Shown in pieces: positions 1 through 9,613 of a stretch of 64,000 nucleotides of DNA. The stretch covers positions 16,717-80,716 of the forward strand of contig JARGOL010000001.1 in the NCBI GenBank assembly GCA_029212745.1, in the 5' to 3' direction. The number at the start of each line of letters is the position of its first letter. Positions within the stretch are counted from its first letter, which is position 1. Source of the stretch: Alcanivoracaceae bacterium. Its GTDB lineage: Bacteria > Pseudomonadota > Gammaproteobacteria > Pseudomonadales > Alcanivoracaceae. A program made the position numbers and the translations under genes. Under the pieces are notes generated by a model. That model was not told the origin of the DNA, made no database searches, and saw only the letters and a program-made list of their open reading frames with translations.

Positions 1-714
1 GGCAGCCACATCGGGCAGCTGATGCGCCTCATCAAAGATCACCGCGTTGGCGGACGGCAGCAGGTCGCTGACGCCCTCTCCCTTGAGGGCGGCGTCGGCA
101 AAAAACAGGTGGTGATTCACCACCACCAGGTCAGCCTCCTGGGCGGACTGGCGCGCGCGCATCACCGGGCATTCGGAATAGGACGGGCAGTCCTGCCCCA
201 GGCAATTGTCTGCCGTGCTGGTCACCCAGGGCCAGACCGGCGCATCCTCCGGCAGTTCGCGCAGCTCGGCAATATCCCCGGTGTGCGTGCGCTGCGCCCA
301 GTGCCGTACCACCTGCATCTGTCCGGCCGTCTCCCGTGTCAGGAAACGCGCCTCTTCCAGGTGCAACTGCAGCCGGTAGGGGCACAGGTAATTGGCACGC
401 CCCTTGAGCAGGGCCACGCGTCGCTGGATACCAAGCGCCTTCAGGGCCATGGGCAGGTCACGGAAGAACAGCTGTTCCTGCAGGCTCTTGGTACCGGTGG
501 ATACCAGGGTAACGCCATGGGCGAGCAATGCCGGCACCAGATACGCCAGGGTCTTGCCTGTGCCGGTCTCTGCTTCCACCACCAGCGCTTCACCGTCGGC
601 TATGGCCTGCGACACCGCATTCGCCATGGTGAGCTGCGGCGCTCGAGGCATGAAGCCGTCAATATGGCGGGCAAACGGGCCGCTATCCCCTAGAATGGTT
701 GCTATGTCATCCAA
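1..714 (-). CDS. yoaA: ATP-dependent DNA helicase, YoaA/DinG family (3' part outside window)
   Basis: Superfamily 2 iron-sulfur DNA helicase, expected to unwind DNA during repair or replication-fork rescue. The minus-strand frame is open from the left edge to about 717. It shows a Walker A motif EAETGTGKT about 50 residues in, four cysteines spaced as in the XPD/DinG Fe-S domain (LCPYR, then NC, QDC and SEC), and a DEAH box near the window edge. There is no ATG at the expected N-terminus. I chose TTG at 714 because GGAG lies 7 bases upstream; TTG at 717 is the alternative. It is divergent from mobA with only 35 bases between starts. The YoaA rather than DinG assignment rests on the N-terminal resemblance (GFxPRxPQ, then VVEAxTGTGKT) and is less certain than the family. 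Confidence 0.85.
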   Translation of the reverse strand, partial: MDDIATILGDSGPFARHIDGFMPRAPQLTMANAVSQAIADGEALVVEAETGTGKTLAYLVPALLAHGVTLVSTGTKSLQEQLFFRDLPMALKALGIQRRVALLKGRANYLCPYRLQLHLEEARFLTRETAGQMQVVRHWAQRTHTGDIAELRELPEDAPVWPWVTSTADNCLGQDCPSYSECPVMRARQSAQEADLVVVNHHLFFADAALKGEGVSDLLPSANAVIFDEAHQLPDVAA

Positions 715-749
715 CAAGGCTCTCCTGTCCAACGCGCAGAGGATACCCA

Positions 750-1373
750 ATGGCTGAACAGGCCCCAACCGGAAAGTTGCCCATCGAGGGCGAAGCCCAT
801 GACCTCATCGTGCTGGCCGGTGGGGCGGGTTCGCGTATGGATAATGCCGACAAGGGCCTGGTAACCGTGCAAGGTTCTCCCCTCGTCGGCCGAATACTGG
901 AGCGGCTTGCCGGATCTGCCGGACACATCATTATCTCGGCCAACCGCAACCAGCAGGCATATGCCGCCTTTGGCGACACCGTGGTCAGTGACCGCCGCGA
1001 CGGGTTCTGCGGCCCGCTGGCAGGGATTGAGGCCGCCCTCGCCGTCACCCGCAGCGCTGCCTGTGTGGTGATGCCCTGCGACATGCCAGCCCTGCCGGCA
1101 GACCTCCCGGCGGCGCTTCTGGCCGGGCTTGGCGCCGACCGAACTGCCGCTTACCTGCATGACGGGCAGCGCGCCCAGCCCTTGTGCCTGGCCTTGCGCT
1201 GCCAGGCCGCCGCCGCATCCCTGGCGGCGTGGCTGGATGCCGGCGAGCGCAGTGTTATCCGCTGGCTCGAGCAGATCGGGGCCGCTCGGGTGGATGGCAG
1301 TCACTGGCCGGCTGATTGCTGGCTCAATATCAATGACGCCGACGCCCTTGAAAAGGTGAATGCCGGGCCATGA
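750..1373 (+). CDS. mobA: Molybdenum cofactor guanylyltransferase MobA
   Basis: Attaches GMP from GTP to molybdopterin to form the guanine-dinucleotide molybdenum cofactor in the cytoplasm. The 207-residue protein begins after a linker with the nucleotide-binding loop LAGGAGSRM...DKGL. It continues with GPLAGIEAAL and MPCDMPALP, all typical of the MobA nucleotidyltransferase fold. The glycine usually following RM is replaced by aspartate (RMDNADKG), a mild deviation. ATG at 750 was chosen because AGAGGA lies 7 bases upstream; an in-frame ATG at 699 would overlap the divergent helicase start. Transcription ends at the hairpin at 1386-1409. Confidence 0.9.
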   Translation: MAEQAPTGKLPIEGEAHDLIVLAGGAGSRMDNADKGLVTVQGSPLVGRILERLAGSAGHIIISANRNQQAYAAFGDTVVSDRRDGFCGPLAGIEAALAVTRSAACVVMPCDMPALPADLPAALLAGLGADRTAAYLHDGQRAQPLCLALRCQAAAASLAAWLDAGERSVIRWLEQIGAARVDGSHWPADCWLNINDADALEKVNAGP

Positions 1374-1385
1374 CACGGGCATAAA

Positions 1386-1409
1386 AAAACCCCGCCGAAG
1401 CGGGGTTTT
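1386..1409. terminator. Bidirectional rho-independent terminator between mobA and the AlgP-like gene
   Basis: A 10-bp perfect stem AAAACCCCGC/GCGGGGTTTT closes a CGAA tetraloop. The A run on one side and T run on the other let it terminate both the rightward mobA transcript and the leftward AlgP-like transcript, which converge here. Confidence 0.85.
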
Positions 1410-1424
1410 CGCTACCTTCGCCGT

Positions 1425-2219
1425 TTACCGGCGTCGAGCAGCCTTCTTGCGCGCAGCTTTCTTGCGCGGCGCGGCCTTGCGGGCCGTGGTCTTGCGCTTG
1501 GCGGCCTTCTTCTTGGCTGCCTTCTTCTTCGGTGCGGCCTTGCGGGCCGTGGTCTTGCGCTTGGCTGCCGGCTTGCGCTTGGCGGCTTTACGCTTGGTAG
1601 CCTTCTTCTTGGCTACTTTTTTCTTGGTAGCTTTCTTTTTGGTCGCTTTTTTCTTGGTCGCCTTCTTCTTGGACTTCTTGGCGGCGGCCTTTTTGGCGCG
1701 GGCCTCTTCCTTCTTCTTGCGCATTGCTTCGCGCTTGGCTGCCTTCTTGGCAGCTGCCTTGGCCTTCTTCTCGGCTGCGCGCGCCTTCTTCTTGGCGGCT
1801 GCAGCAGCCTTGCGCTCTACTTCACGCAGCTTCTTGGCCAGAGCAGATTCGGCCTTGCGAACCTTCTGGGCTACCTTGCGGGCAGCGTCCTTGGCAGACT
1901 TCAGCTCTGCACGCAGGCCCTTGGTCTGGTCACGCAGACCCTTGAGCTTGTCACGTGCATTGGCAAGGCTGGTGCGCTGTGCTGCGGTAACCTTCTTGCC
2001 CTTGAGCTTGTTGCGTCGGGTGGTGAGTTTGGCGTTGTCACCAGCAATGCGAGCCAGGTGCTTGTCCAGCTTGGCTTGCGCCCGCTCTACTTGCTTGGTT
2101 GCCTTGTCGTGGTCTTTCTGAACGGTTTTGACTTTCTTCTCCGCGTTCACAACCGCTTTGGGTACGGCTGATTTGGCGGCTGCCTTTTTACGTGCGGCCT
2201 TCTTTTTTGCTCGAGCCAT
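1425..2219 (-). CDS. AlgP-like / histone H1-like lysine- and alanine-rich protein
   Basis: A 264-residue, extremely basic, low-complexity protein. Residues 1-20 are KA-rich. Residues 25-130 form a charged, probably coiled-coil region. The rest is an H1-like tail of KKKAT and KRKAA units. In Pseudomonas, AlgP (AlgR3) has the same build and was described as a histone-like regulator of alginate genes; a DNA-binding or nucleoid role here is inferred from composition only. The start is supported by AGGAG 8 bases upstream of the ATG. The C-terminal tail contains two copies of a 21-residue unit, matched by a 31-bp direct repeat (1471-1501 and 1534-1564), so length variation between strains is likely. 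Confidence 0.8.
   Translation of the reverse strand: MARAKKKAARKKAAAKSAVPKAVVNAEKKVKTVQKDHDKATKQVERAQAKLDKHLARIAGDNAKLTTRRNKLKGKKVTAAQRTSLANARDKLKGLRDQTKGLRAELKSAKDAARKVAQKVRKAESALAKKLREVERKAAAAAKKKARAAEKKAKAAAKKAAKREAMRKKKEEARAKKAAAKKSKKKATKKKATKKKATKKKVAKKKATKRKAAKRKPAAKRKTTARKAAPKKKAAKKKAAKRKTTARKAAPRKKAARKKAARRR
1471..1564. repeat. 31-bp exact direct repeat, 63-bp period, inside the AlgP-like gene
   Basis: The same 31 bases occur at 1471-1501 and 1534-1564, encoding the repeated KRKTTARKAA part of the basic tail. The spacing is a multiple of three, so slippage would add or remove 21 residues without breaking the frame. Confidence 0.85.
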
Positions 2220-2758
2220 TTTGCGATCTCCTAAGCTATAGCGTGGTTTTTACTGCGACCGATTGAAAAATAGCACAAAAAAAAATCAGTTGGTACATTA
2301 ATTCGCCAACTTTTTTGCGCGCTGTTTTTCATTTTTTCTCCGCACTTTTTCTTTTTCAAACCCGCATCAATCGATGGAATACCGGTGCGCTGTTTTTTGA
2401 ATGGCCGAGAAAAAACGAAAGCAGCAATGCGATGCGCTTGAAACCGGGTTAAAACACGCCTTTTCTTTGCGCAAGCTGGAATGGTTAAACGCTAAAAAAA
2501 TGACACGCACCGGCGCTGTTTTTTGCGCAAGACAAATGCTTCGAACAAGCACCAGCCCGGCAATCCTGTGCAGCGCACACTGAAAACGCCGGGCGTACAT
2601 GACCCAGGGCTAGTGCGGGCGCTGGCGCATTGCCGGGAATTCTTTACAACTTTGTGTGTACTGAGGTAACACGCCATAACGGTCGCATGCAGCGGGAAGT
2701 GACCATTTTTGTCATCCCCTGCGGCGCTGCTAATGCGAATCTTACAGGCATAAAAAAA
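2220..2758. other. Long AT-richer intergenic region upstream of the AlgP-like gene
   Basis: About 540 bases with no convincing gene. Short open frames at 2401-2583 and 2630-2896 on the plus strand have no ribosome-binding site or recognisable product. The part nearest the AlgP-like gene is AT-rich with long A and T runs and presumably holds its promoter. The string GCGCTGTTTTT occurs three times, at 2319-2329, 2387-2397 and 2513-2523, all in the same orientation, which is unexplained. Confidence 0.5.
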
Positions 2759-2774
2759 GGGGCCAGTTGGCCCC
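2759..2774 (-). terminator. Rho-independent terminator of adk
   Basis: Perfect inverted repeat GGGGCCA-GT-TGGCCCC. Read leftward it is followed by seven T residues, which fits termination of adk about 30 bases after its stop codon. Confidence 0.85.
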
Positions 2775-2803
2775 TTCATGATGTGTTTCCGGGATGCGCC
2801 GGT

Positions 2804-3520
<717 letters not shown>

Positions 3521-3572
3521 CTACCCCGAAAAAGGGGCAACTCTACCGCCTGCGCACCCGCGCGACAAGCGC

Positions 3573-4613
3573 TCAGGGCGCCCCTGTACCGGCTGCAGGC
3601 AGCGTCAGGCGGGCTTTGGGGGTTCCGTCATCACGGCCCACCGGCACCAGTGGCGAGCGAACCCCGGCGGCCACGTCTGCCCCCGGTGTATCGCTGTAGC
3701 GGGCCCCGGCCACCAGGGTGGCATCAGCGGCCGGTACGGCCTGCAGCCAGTCACCCGCCTCGATGGTGACCGTCACCGGGAAGCTGCCGGCAATAACCCG
3801 GCGCGCCGCCAGCGGCTGGCCGCCGGTCTGGCCCTCGGGGCGCAGGAACACGAAAAGGGTACCGCCTGCCCTGACGTCATCGGGCGCCTCCACCGTAACC
3901 TGCAGGTCATGCCAGAAACCCAGACGGGCCTGTTTCTGACGCAGGTCGGCAAGGGCCTGGTCCAGCGTCTGCCCTGCCTCATCGTCGCCATGGCGCGCGC
4001 GCAGACGCTCCCATGCAACGATGGCGGCGTCATAATCGCCATCCCGGGCAGCCGCCATGCCGGTGAGCATGAGCACGCCTTCATGGTCAGGATAGTCACC
4101 GCGCAGATCCGCCAGCAGTGAGCGTGCCTCGGTCAGGGCGGCGCCGTTGCCGCTGTCCACCAGCACCCGCGCCAGCAACACCCGTGGCGGCAAAGCGTCA
4201 GGCTGCAGGGATACCGCCCGGCGAGCGGCAATGACCGCCTGCTCGGAGCCCTGCATTTGCTCATACATCAACGCCAGCGCGTACCAGCCCTCGACAGTCG
4301 GCGTGACCACCAGCTGTCGCTGCAGGGAGCGCGCCAGGTCGCCCAGCGGCACGTCCGCCGCCGCTTCGAAATCCGGCTCCCCGGCAATGATGCTGGCCAC
4401 CAGTTCGCCGTGTGCTCCCTCGGCGCTGAGCCACTCGTCCACGCCCGCATGACGCCCCAGCGACCACCAGCCAGCAAGACTGGCTGCAAACACCGCCAGC
4501 GCCACGGCCAGCAGAGGCACCGGGCCAAGGCTGGCACCGGCCTGTCGCTTCCAGACCAGCAGCAACAACATTACCGCCGCTGCCAGCACAAACAGAGCAA
4601 GCATCAAGGTCAT
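3573..4613 (-). CDS. ccmI: Cytochrome c maturation protein CcmI (CycH-like, TPR)
   Basis: Inner-membrane chaperone that delivers apocytochrome c to the haem ligation complex CcmF-CcmH. The 346-residue protein has two membrane segments at the N-terminus (about 2-20 and 32-50). A periplasmic TPR region follows (about 105-225, with YALALMYEQMQGSEQAV and similar helices), then a beta-rich C-terminal domain as in the fused CcmI of Pseudomonas. Its start overlaps the ccmH stop as TGATG, so the two are translationally coupled. It is the last gene of the ccmF-G-H-I unit. Confidence 0.88.
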   Translation of the reverse strand: MTLMLALFVLAAAVMLLLLVWKRQAGASLGPVPLLAVALAVFAASLAGWWSLGRHAGVDEWLSAEGAHGELVASIIAGEPDFEAAADVPLGDLARSLQRQLVVTPTVEGWYALALMYEQMQGSEQAVIAARRAVSLQPDALPPRVLLARVLVDSGNGAALTEARSLLADLRGDYPDHEGVLMLTGMAAARDGDYDAAIVAWERLRARHGDDEAGQTLDQALADLRQKQARLGFWHDLQVTVEAPDDVRAGGTLFVFLRPEGQTGGQPLAARRVIAGSFPVTVTIEAGDWLQAVPAADATLVAGARYSDTPGADVAAGVRSPLVPVGRDDGTPKARLTLPAAGTGAP

Positions 4614-5032
4614 CAGGAAGACTCCCCGCTACCATCGTCACCCAGGTTGCGGCGCGCGCGGATGACCTGGAAAGCAATGACAACGCCGCCGAGGAACAGC
4701 AGGAAGGCCGGCGCCGCCCACAGCACCAGCGTCTCGGCGCGTACAGGCGGGTCATAGTTGACGAAATCACCGTAGCGACTGGTGAAAAAAGTAATGATCT
4801 GCTCGTTGCTGCGCCCGTCGCGGATCATCCCGGCGACGCGCTTGCGCATTTCAACGGAGATCTCCGCATCCGAATCGGAAATGCTCTGGTTCTGGCATTT
4901 CGGGCAGCGCAATTGCTCGGTCAGCTGGCGAAAGCGCTGCTCCTGCTCCAGCGTGTCGAACTCGTACACATCAATGGCCGCGACGGCCGCCAACGGCAGC
5001 AGCAAAAGCAGTACAAGAAAGCCGTTTCTCAT
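4613..5032 (-). CDS. ccmH: Cytochrome c maturation thiol oxidoreductase CcmH
   Basis: Reduces or holds the haem-binding cysteines of apocytochrome c in the periplasm. The 139-residue protein has an N-terminal signal (about 1-19), the family motif LRCPKCQNQ with cysteines 43 and 46, and one C-terminal membrane helix (about 103-123). This is the short form; the TPR part is the separate downstream ccmI. Its start overlaps the end of ccmG by four bases (ATGA). Confidence 0.95.
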   Translation of the reverse strand: MRNGFLVLLLLLPLAAVAAIDVYEFDTLEQEQRFRQLTEQLRCPKCQNQSISDSDAEISVEMRKRVAGMIRDGRSNEQIITFFTSRYGDFVNYDPPVRAETLVLWAAPAFLLFLGGVVIAFQVIRARRNLGDDGSGESS

Positions 5033-5580
5033 GGCGTTTGCTCCCCGGTATCTGCCTGCGTGCCGCCCCAGACCGGTGCGATCTTCTGTGCCCAGACCCG
5101 CGGACTCAGGTCGCCAGCATGACGCAGCACCACCTCGCCCCGGGGATTGATGACAAATGTCTCCGGCGCGCCGTAGACGCCCAGCTCGAGGCCGTAATCG
5201 CCGCTCTTGTCCACTGCCACGTCCACGTAGGGATTGCCGAGACGCGCCAGGTAATCAAGGGCGGCCTGGTCCTCGTCGCGGCTGTTGAGGCCCACAATGG
5301 GCACACCCGCACGCGCCAGTTCCAACAGGTAGGGATGCTCCACATAACAGGTCGGGCACCAGGTCGCCCACACATTGAGTAGCGTCCAGCGTCCCTTGAA
5401 GATGTTCTCATCCACCGTCTCCCCCTGGCGTACCAGTGACGGCAGCGCCATCTCGGGCACCGGCTTGCCAGCCAGCGCCGACGGCAACTCTTCACTGTTG
5501 CGGCCCAGTCCGAACCAGAGCAGAACAACCAGGGCCACGAACACCAGCAGCGGCAGCACGCGCCAGAACCTAGCCGACAT
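5029..5580 (-). CDS. ccmG: Thiol:disulfide interchange protein CcmG (DsbE)
   Basis: Membrane-anchored, periplasm-facing thioredoxin-like protein that supplies reductant to cytochrome c assembly. The 183-residue form has one N-terminal membrane helix (about 8-25) and the active site WCPTC (cysteines 75 and 78). The later GAPETFVI segment carries the cis-proline loop typical of the family. I set the start at ATG 5580 because AGGAGG lies 7 bases upstream; an in-frame start at 5643 would extend 63 bases into ccmF. The chosen start still overlaps the end of ccmF by 11 bases. Confidence 0.93.
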   Translation of the reverse strand: MSARFWRVLPLLVFVALVVLLWFGLGRNSEELPSALAGKPVPEMALPSLVRQGETVDENIFKGRWTLLNVWATWCPTCYVEHPYLLELARAGVPIVGLNSRDEDQAALDYLARLGNPYVDVAVDKSGDYGLELGVYGAPETFVINPRGEVVLRHAGDLSPRVWAQKIAPVWGGTQADTGEQTP

Positions 5581-7531
5581 TGGCGTCCTCCTGTGCCCGG
5601 CGGCCACTGCGGTAGCGGCGATCAAGCAGCGCCAGTGAGCCACCCAGCGCCATCACCAGGGCACCGAGCCATATCCAGCGCACCCCCGGCTTGTAGTAGA
5701 TACGCACGGCCCAGGCATCATCATCCAGTGGTTCGCCCAGTGCCACGTACAGGTCGCGCATCAGCCCGGCGTCGATGGCCGCTTCTGTCATCACCTGGCC
5801 GCTGGCGTTGTAGGTCCGCTTTTCCGGCGTCATGCCGGGGTGTACCGCCTCTCCGTCACGGGTGACCGGAAAGATCGCCATTTTGCTGGTGTAGTTGGGG
5901 CCGCGTACGTCTTTGAGCGCCGTGAAGCTGAACTGGTAGCCCCCCACTTCAGCACGGTCACCCGGCGCCATGCGGATGTCGCGCTCCTGTTCCTGGAAAC
6001 TGACCAAGGTTATGCCGGCCACCAGGATGGCAAGACCCACATGGGCACTGACCATGCCGTAGTAACTCTGGCGCAGGCGACCCAGGCCACGCAGGACACC
6101 CTGGCGGAACGCCCGCGCGCGACTGATCGCATCCGCAACGTGGGCAAGCAGCACATACACCACCATCATGATGGCAACATGGCCCACCAGTGGCAGCTCA
6201 CCCGCCAGGCGCGCCAGCAGGCCACCAAGTACCACCGACGCCGGCGCCAGCCAGGCCAGCCGGCGCAGCAACACACGACCGTCCTGGCGCTTCCAGTTGC
6301 TCTGCATGCCCGGCACCAGGATGCCCATGAGCACCAGTGTCAGCGGCACGAAGAAAGCATTGAAGTAAGGGCTGCGCACGGAAATTTTCAGGTCCATGGC
6401 CTCGCCGATCAGCGGGAACAGGGTACCGAGCAACACCACAAAGGTAGCTACCAGCAACAGCAGGTTGTTGCCGAGCAGGAATGTCTCCCGGGACAGCCAG
6501 GTGAACCCGGTCTTCTGGCGCAGCACCGGGGCCCGCAGCGCAAACAGCACCAGCGAGCCACCGAACACCACGCACAGCAACGCCAGAATGAACGCGCCCC
6601 GGGATGGATCATTGGCAAACGCATGCACGGACGTGAGCACCCCGGAACGGACCAGGAAGGTACCCAGCAGACTGAGGGAGAAGGCCAGGATGGCAAGGAA
6701 CACCGTCCAGGCCCGGAACAGTCCCCGCTTTTCGGTGACCGCCAGCGAGTGGATCAGTGCCGTGCCACACAACCAGGGCATGAAGGAGGCATTCTCCACC
6801 GGGTCCCAGAACCACCAGCCGCCCCAGCCCAGCTCGTAGTAGGCCCACCAGGAGCCCAGGGCAATACCGACAGTGAGGAAACACCACGCCGCGGTGGTCC
6901 ACGGACGTGCCCAGCGCGCCCATTGCGGATCCAGTCGCCCGGCCAGCAGCCCGGCCACGGCAAACGCAAAGGCCACGGAGAAACCGACATAACCCATGTA
7001 CAGCATGGGCGGGTGGATGATCAGCCCGGGATCCTGCAACAACGGATTGAGGTCGGCACCGTCCAGGGGGAACCAGGGCAGCTGGCGCTCAAACGGATTC
7101 GACGTGAACAGCATGAAGGACAGGAAACCGCTGCTGATCAGGCCCATGACCGCGAGCACGCGGTCATTGATATGCACCGGCACGGCACCGCGCAGGACCG
7201 ACACCAGCAAGGTCCACAGACTGAGCATCCAGGCCCAGAGCAACAGCGAGCCTTCATGGCCGCCCCAGATCGCAGAAAGGCGGTAGCCCAGCGGCAGTTC
7301 GGAATTGGAGTGCTGGGCCACGTAACGCAGGGTGAAATCATGGCTGTAGAAGGCATAACCCAGACCGAGCAGGGCCAGGGTCAGCGCCAGCCACTGCAGC
7401 CAGGCGGCTGGCCGGGCGAAGGCAGCCAGGTCGTCACGTCCGGCAGCAACTCCCCAAAGCGGGATAATCGCCTGAAGCACTGACACGGCAAAGGCGAACC
7501 AGAGCAGGATGTGGCCCGTTTCTGCAAGCAA
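5570..7531 (-). CDS. ccmF: Haem lyase CcmF
   Basis: Polytopic inner-membrane protein that, with CcmH and CcmI, covalently attaches haem to apocytochrome c in the periplasm. The 653-residue protein has about 14-15 hydrophobic segments. The tryptophan-rich haem-handling motif WGGWWFWDPVEN lies at about 236-247. Length is normal. It is the first gene of the local unit: upstream on the same strand is the 262-base gap before the divergent fabA, and no ccmE or ccmABCD is present. Confidence 0.96.
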   Translation of the reverse strand: MLAETGHILLWFAFAVSVLQAIIPLWGVAAGRDDLAAFARPAAWLQWLALTLALLGLGYAFYSHDFTLRYVAQHSNSELPLGYRLSAIWGGHEGSLLLWAWMLSLWTLLVSVLRGAVPVHINDRVLAVMGLISSGFLSFMLFTSNPFERQLPWFPLDGADLNPLLQDPGLIIHPPMLYMGYVGFSVAFAFAVAGLLAGRLDPQWARWARPWTTAAWCFLTVGIALGSWWAYYELGWGGWWFWDPVENASFMPWLCGTALIHSLAVTEKRGLFRAWTVFLAILAFSLSLLGTFLVRSGVLTSVHAFANDPSRGAFILALLCVVFGGSLVLFALRAPVLRQKTGFTWLSRETFLLGNNLLLLVATFVVLLGTLFPLIGEAMDLKISVRSPYFNAFFVPLTLVLMGILVPGMQSNWKRQDGRVLLRRLAWLAPASVVLGGLLARLAGELPLVGHVAIMMVVYVLLAHVADAISRARAFRQGVLRGLGRLRQSYYGMVSAHVGLAILVAGITLVSFQEQERDIRMAPGDRAEVGGYQFSFTALKDVRGPNYTSKMAIFPVTRDGEAVHPGMTPEKRTYNASGQVMTEAAIDAGLMRDLYVALGEPLDDDAWAVRIYYKPGVRWIWLGALVMALGGSLALLDRRYRSGRRAQEDANVG

Positions 7532-7730
7532 GGCGATACTCCGGAAAGTCAGGGGCGCATAGCATTGCCAAGGGTCGGGCCGGATGCAACCCTCAAACCG
7601 TGGGGAAATAGCAAAAAAGCACCTGTGACCGACGCGTCGCGCGGGAAATTCACTGGAAATTGACCCCGGTCATCAAACCGTTACCTGACACAATTAGAAA
7701 TGGCTTGGTCGCTACAGCCGTGCCGCCGTT

Positions 7731-7739
7731 TGCTATCAT
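7731..7739 (+). promoter_or_regulatory. Candidate extended -10 promoter of fabAB
   Basis: TGCTATCAT fits the extended -10 form TGnTATnnT, 55 bases upstream of the fabA start. No good -35 hexamer is visible at 17 bases, so this rests on the extended -10 only. Confidence 0.35.
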
Positions 7740-7793
7740 GGCGGTCACGGTCATGCGATAGTGGCCGCCTGATCAAGAAGCGAGAGAGCAGTA

Positions 7794-8318
7794 GTGAATC
7801 CAGACGCCCGAAAGAACAGCTACACCCGCGAAGAACTGCTGGCCTGTGGCCACGGCGAGTTGTTCGGTGAAAACAACGCCCGGCTGCCATTGCCGAACAT
7901 GCTGATGATGGACCGCATCACCAGCATCACGACGGAAGGCGGCAGCTACGGCAAGGGAGAAATCGTTGCAGAGCTGGATATCCACCCTGACCTCTGGTTT
8001 TTCGGCTGCCATTTCGAGTCCGACCCGGTCATGCCCGGCTGCCTGGGCCTGGATGCCATGTGGCAGCTGGTGGGCTTCCACCTCGGCTGGCTTGGCCACC
8101 CGGGCCGCGGGCGCGCCCTGGGCGTGGGCCAGGTAAAGTTTTCCGGCCAGGTGCTGCCATCGGCAAAGGTGGTGCGCTACCGGCTGAATATCAAGCGTGT
8201 CGTGGCCCGTTCACTGGTTCTCGGCATCGCCGATGGCAGCATGGAAGTCGACGGGCGTGAGATCTACGTGGCCAGCGACTTGCGAGTTGGCCTTTTCACA
8301 TCCACTGACGGCTTTTAG
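7794..8318 (+). CDS. fabA: 3-hydroxydecanoyl-ACP dehydratase/isomerase FabA
   Basis: Dehydrates 3-hydroxydecanoyl-ACP and isomerises trans-2- to cis-3-decenoyl-ACP, the branch point to unsaturated fatty acids. The 174-residue protein has the hotdog-fold motif around [20 protein letters not shown]. The catalytic pair is His73 and Asp87, matching His70/Asp84 of the E. coli enzyme with a short N-terminal extension. The start codon is GTG at 7794, preceded by GAGAG. It is followed 14 bases later by fabB, the usual fabAB operon. Confidence 0.96.
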   Translation: MNPDARKNSYTREELLACGHGELFGENNARLPLPNMLMMDRITSITTEGGSYGKGEIVAELDIHPDLWFFGCHFESDPVMPGCLGLDAMWQLVGFHLGWLGHPGRGRALGVGQVKFSGQVLPSAKVVRYRLNIKRVVARSLVLGIADGSMEVDGREIYVASDLRVGLFTSTDGF

Positions 8319-8332
8319 GCAAGGGTTCAGAT

Positions 8333-9547
8333 ATGCGCAGAGTAGTGATCACCGGATATGGCATTGTTTCCTGCCTCGGTAACGACCGGGACACGGTCAC
8401 GGAGTCCCTGCGCCTGGGCCGGTCCGGCATCCGCTTCTGCGACGACTATGCAGAACTGGGCATGCGCAGCCATGTCGCCGGCCGCCCGAGCATTGATCTC
8501 GCTGAGCACATAGACCGCAAACCCCGCCGGTTCATGGGTGATGCGGCCGCGTTTGCCTACGTCGCCATGCAACAGGCCATTGCCGACGCCGGCCTGACAG
8601 AAGAACAGGTCAGCAACGAACGCACCGGCCTTATTGCCGGCTCAGGCGGCGCCTCCTCCTTCAACCAGGTGGAAGCAGCAGACATCGCCCGCTCGCGGGG
8701 CGTCAAGAAAGTCGGGCCATATATGGTCCCACGGGTCATGTCGAGCACGGTGTCAGCGTGCCTGGCCACCCCTTTTCATATCAAGGGCATCAACTACTCC
8801 ATCGGCTCTGCCTGCGCCACCAGCGCCCACTGCATTGGTAATGCCATGGAGCAGATACAGCTGGGCAAACAGGACATCGTCTTTGCCGGTGGCGGTGAAG
8901 AGGAACACTGGACACTGAGCATCCTGTTTGATGCCATGGGCGCCCTGTCGAGCAAATACAATGACACCCCCGAAAAAGCCTCGCGCGCCTACGACGCCAA
9001 TCGCGACGGTTTCGTCATTGCCGGCGGTGGCGGCATGCTGGTGCTCGAGGAGCTGGAGCATGCCAGGGCACGCGGCGCCCACATCTACGCCGAGGTGACC
9101 GGCTACGGTGCCACCTCCGACGGACATGACATGGTTGCACCCAGTGGCGAAGGGGCGGCCCGCTGCATGCGCCAGGCGCTGGCCACGGTGGAGGGCCCGG
9201 TGGATTACATCAACACCCACGGCACCAGCACGCCGGTGGGTGACATTGCCGAATTGAAAGCCATCCGTGAAGTCTTCCCGGAAGACTGCCCGGCCATCAG
9301 CTCCACCAAGTCACTGTCGGGCCATTCACTGGGAGCAGCCGGTGTCCATGAAGCGATTTATTCGCTTCTGATGATGGAGCATGGCTTTGTCGCCGGCTCC
9401 GTCAACGTGGAAACCCTCGACGAAGCGGCACAGGGTCTGCCTGTAATCACCGCCACCGAAGACCGCCCCATCTCCCGGGTACTGTCCAACAGCTTCGGGT
9501 TTGGCGGCACCAACGCCAGCCTGGTACTGGAGAAGTGGCAGGCCTGA
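8333..9547 (+). CDS. fabB: 3-oxoacyl-ACP synthase I FabB
   Basis: Elongates cis-3-decenoyl-ACP by Claisen condensation with malonyl-ACP, committing it to unsaturated fatty acids. The 404-residue protein has the Cys-His-His triad of the beta-ketoacyl synthase I class: Cys161 in GSACATS, His296 in [11 protein letters not shown] and His331 in [11 protein letters not shown]. The C-terminal FGFGGTN motif is also present. It is co-transcribed with fabA and closed by the terminator at 9571-9593. Confidence 0.96.
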   Translation: MRRVVITGYGIVSCLGNDRDTVTESLRLGRSGIRFCDDYAELGMRSHVAGRPSIDLAEHIDRKPRRFMGDAAAFAYVAMQQAIADAGLTEEQVSNERTGLIAGSGGASSFNQVEAADIARSRGVKKVGPYMVPRVMSSTVSACLATPFHIKGINYSIGSACATSAHCIGNAMEQIQLGKQDIVFAGGGEEEHWTLSILFDAMGALSSKYNDTPEKASRAYDANRDGFVIAGGGGMLVLEELEHARARGAHIYAEVTGYGATSDGHDMVAPSGEGAARCMRQALATVEGPVDYINTHGTSTPVGDIAELKAIREVFPEDCPAISSTKSLSGHSLGAAGVHEAIYSLLMMEHGFVAGSVNVETLDEAAQGLPVITATEDRPISRVLSNSFGFGGTNASLVLEKWQA

Positions 9548-9570
9548 CACACGCGCCAGCGCCAAATAAA

Positions 9571-9593
9571 AAGGCCCGGTGATACCGGGCCTT
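9571..9593. terminator. Terminator between fabB and the first porin
   Basis: AAGGCCCGGT/ACCGGGCCTT forms a 10-bp stem with a 3-base loop and a T run on the plus strand. It also sits at the end of the convergent porin gene and could serve both directions. Confidence 0.85.
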
Positions 9594-9613
9594 TTTTATG
9601 CGTCGCTGCGACC

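Noticed and set aside
1360..2121. A plus-strand frame rich in leucine, alanine and phenylalanine opposite the AlgP-like gene
   Set aside because: It looks like a membrane protein only because lysine/alanine codons read backwards give phenylalanine, leucine and alanine. It overlaps the mobA end and crosses the terminator.
3522..3538. CCCC-GAAAAA-type hairpin between adk and ccmI as a terminator
   Set aside because: Only a four-base stem and no T run in the direction of ccmI transcription.
5840..7483. A 547-codon plus-strand frame opposite ccmF
   Set aside because: Glutamine/histidine/arginine-rich with no domain. ccmF on the other strand has a full set of motifs.
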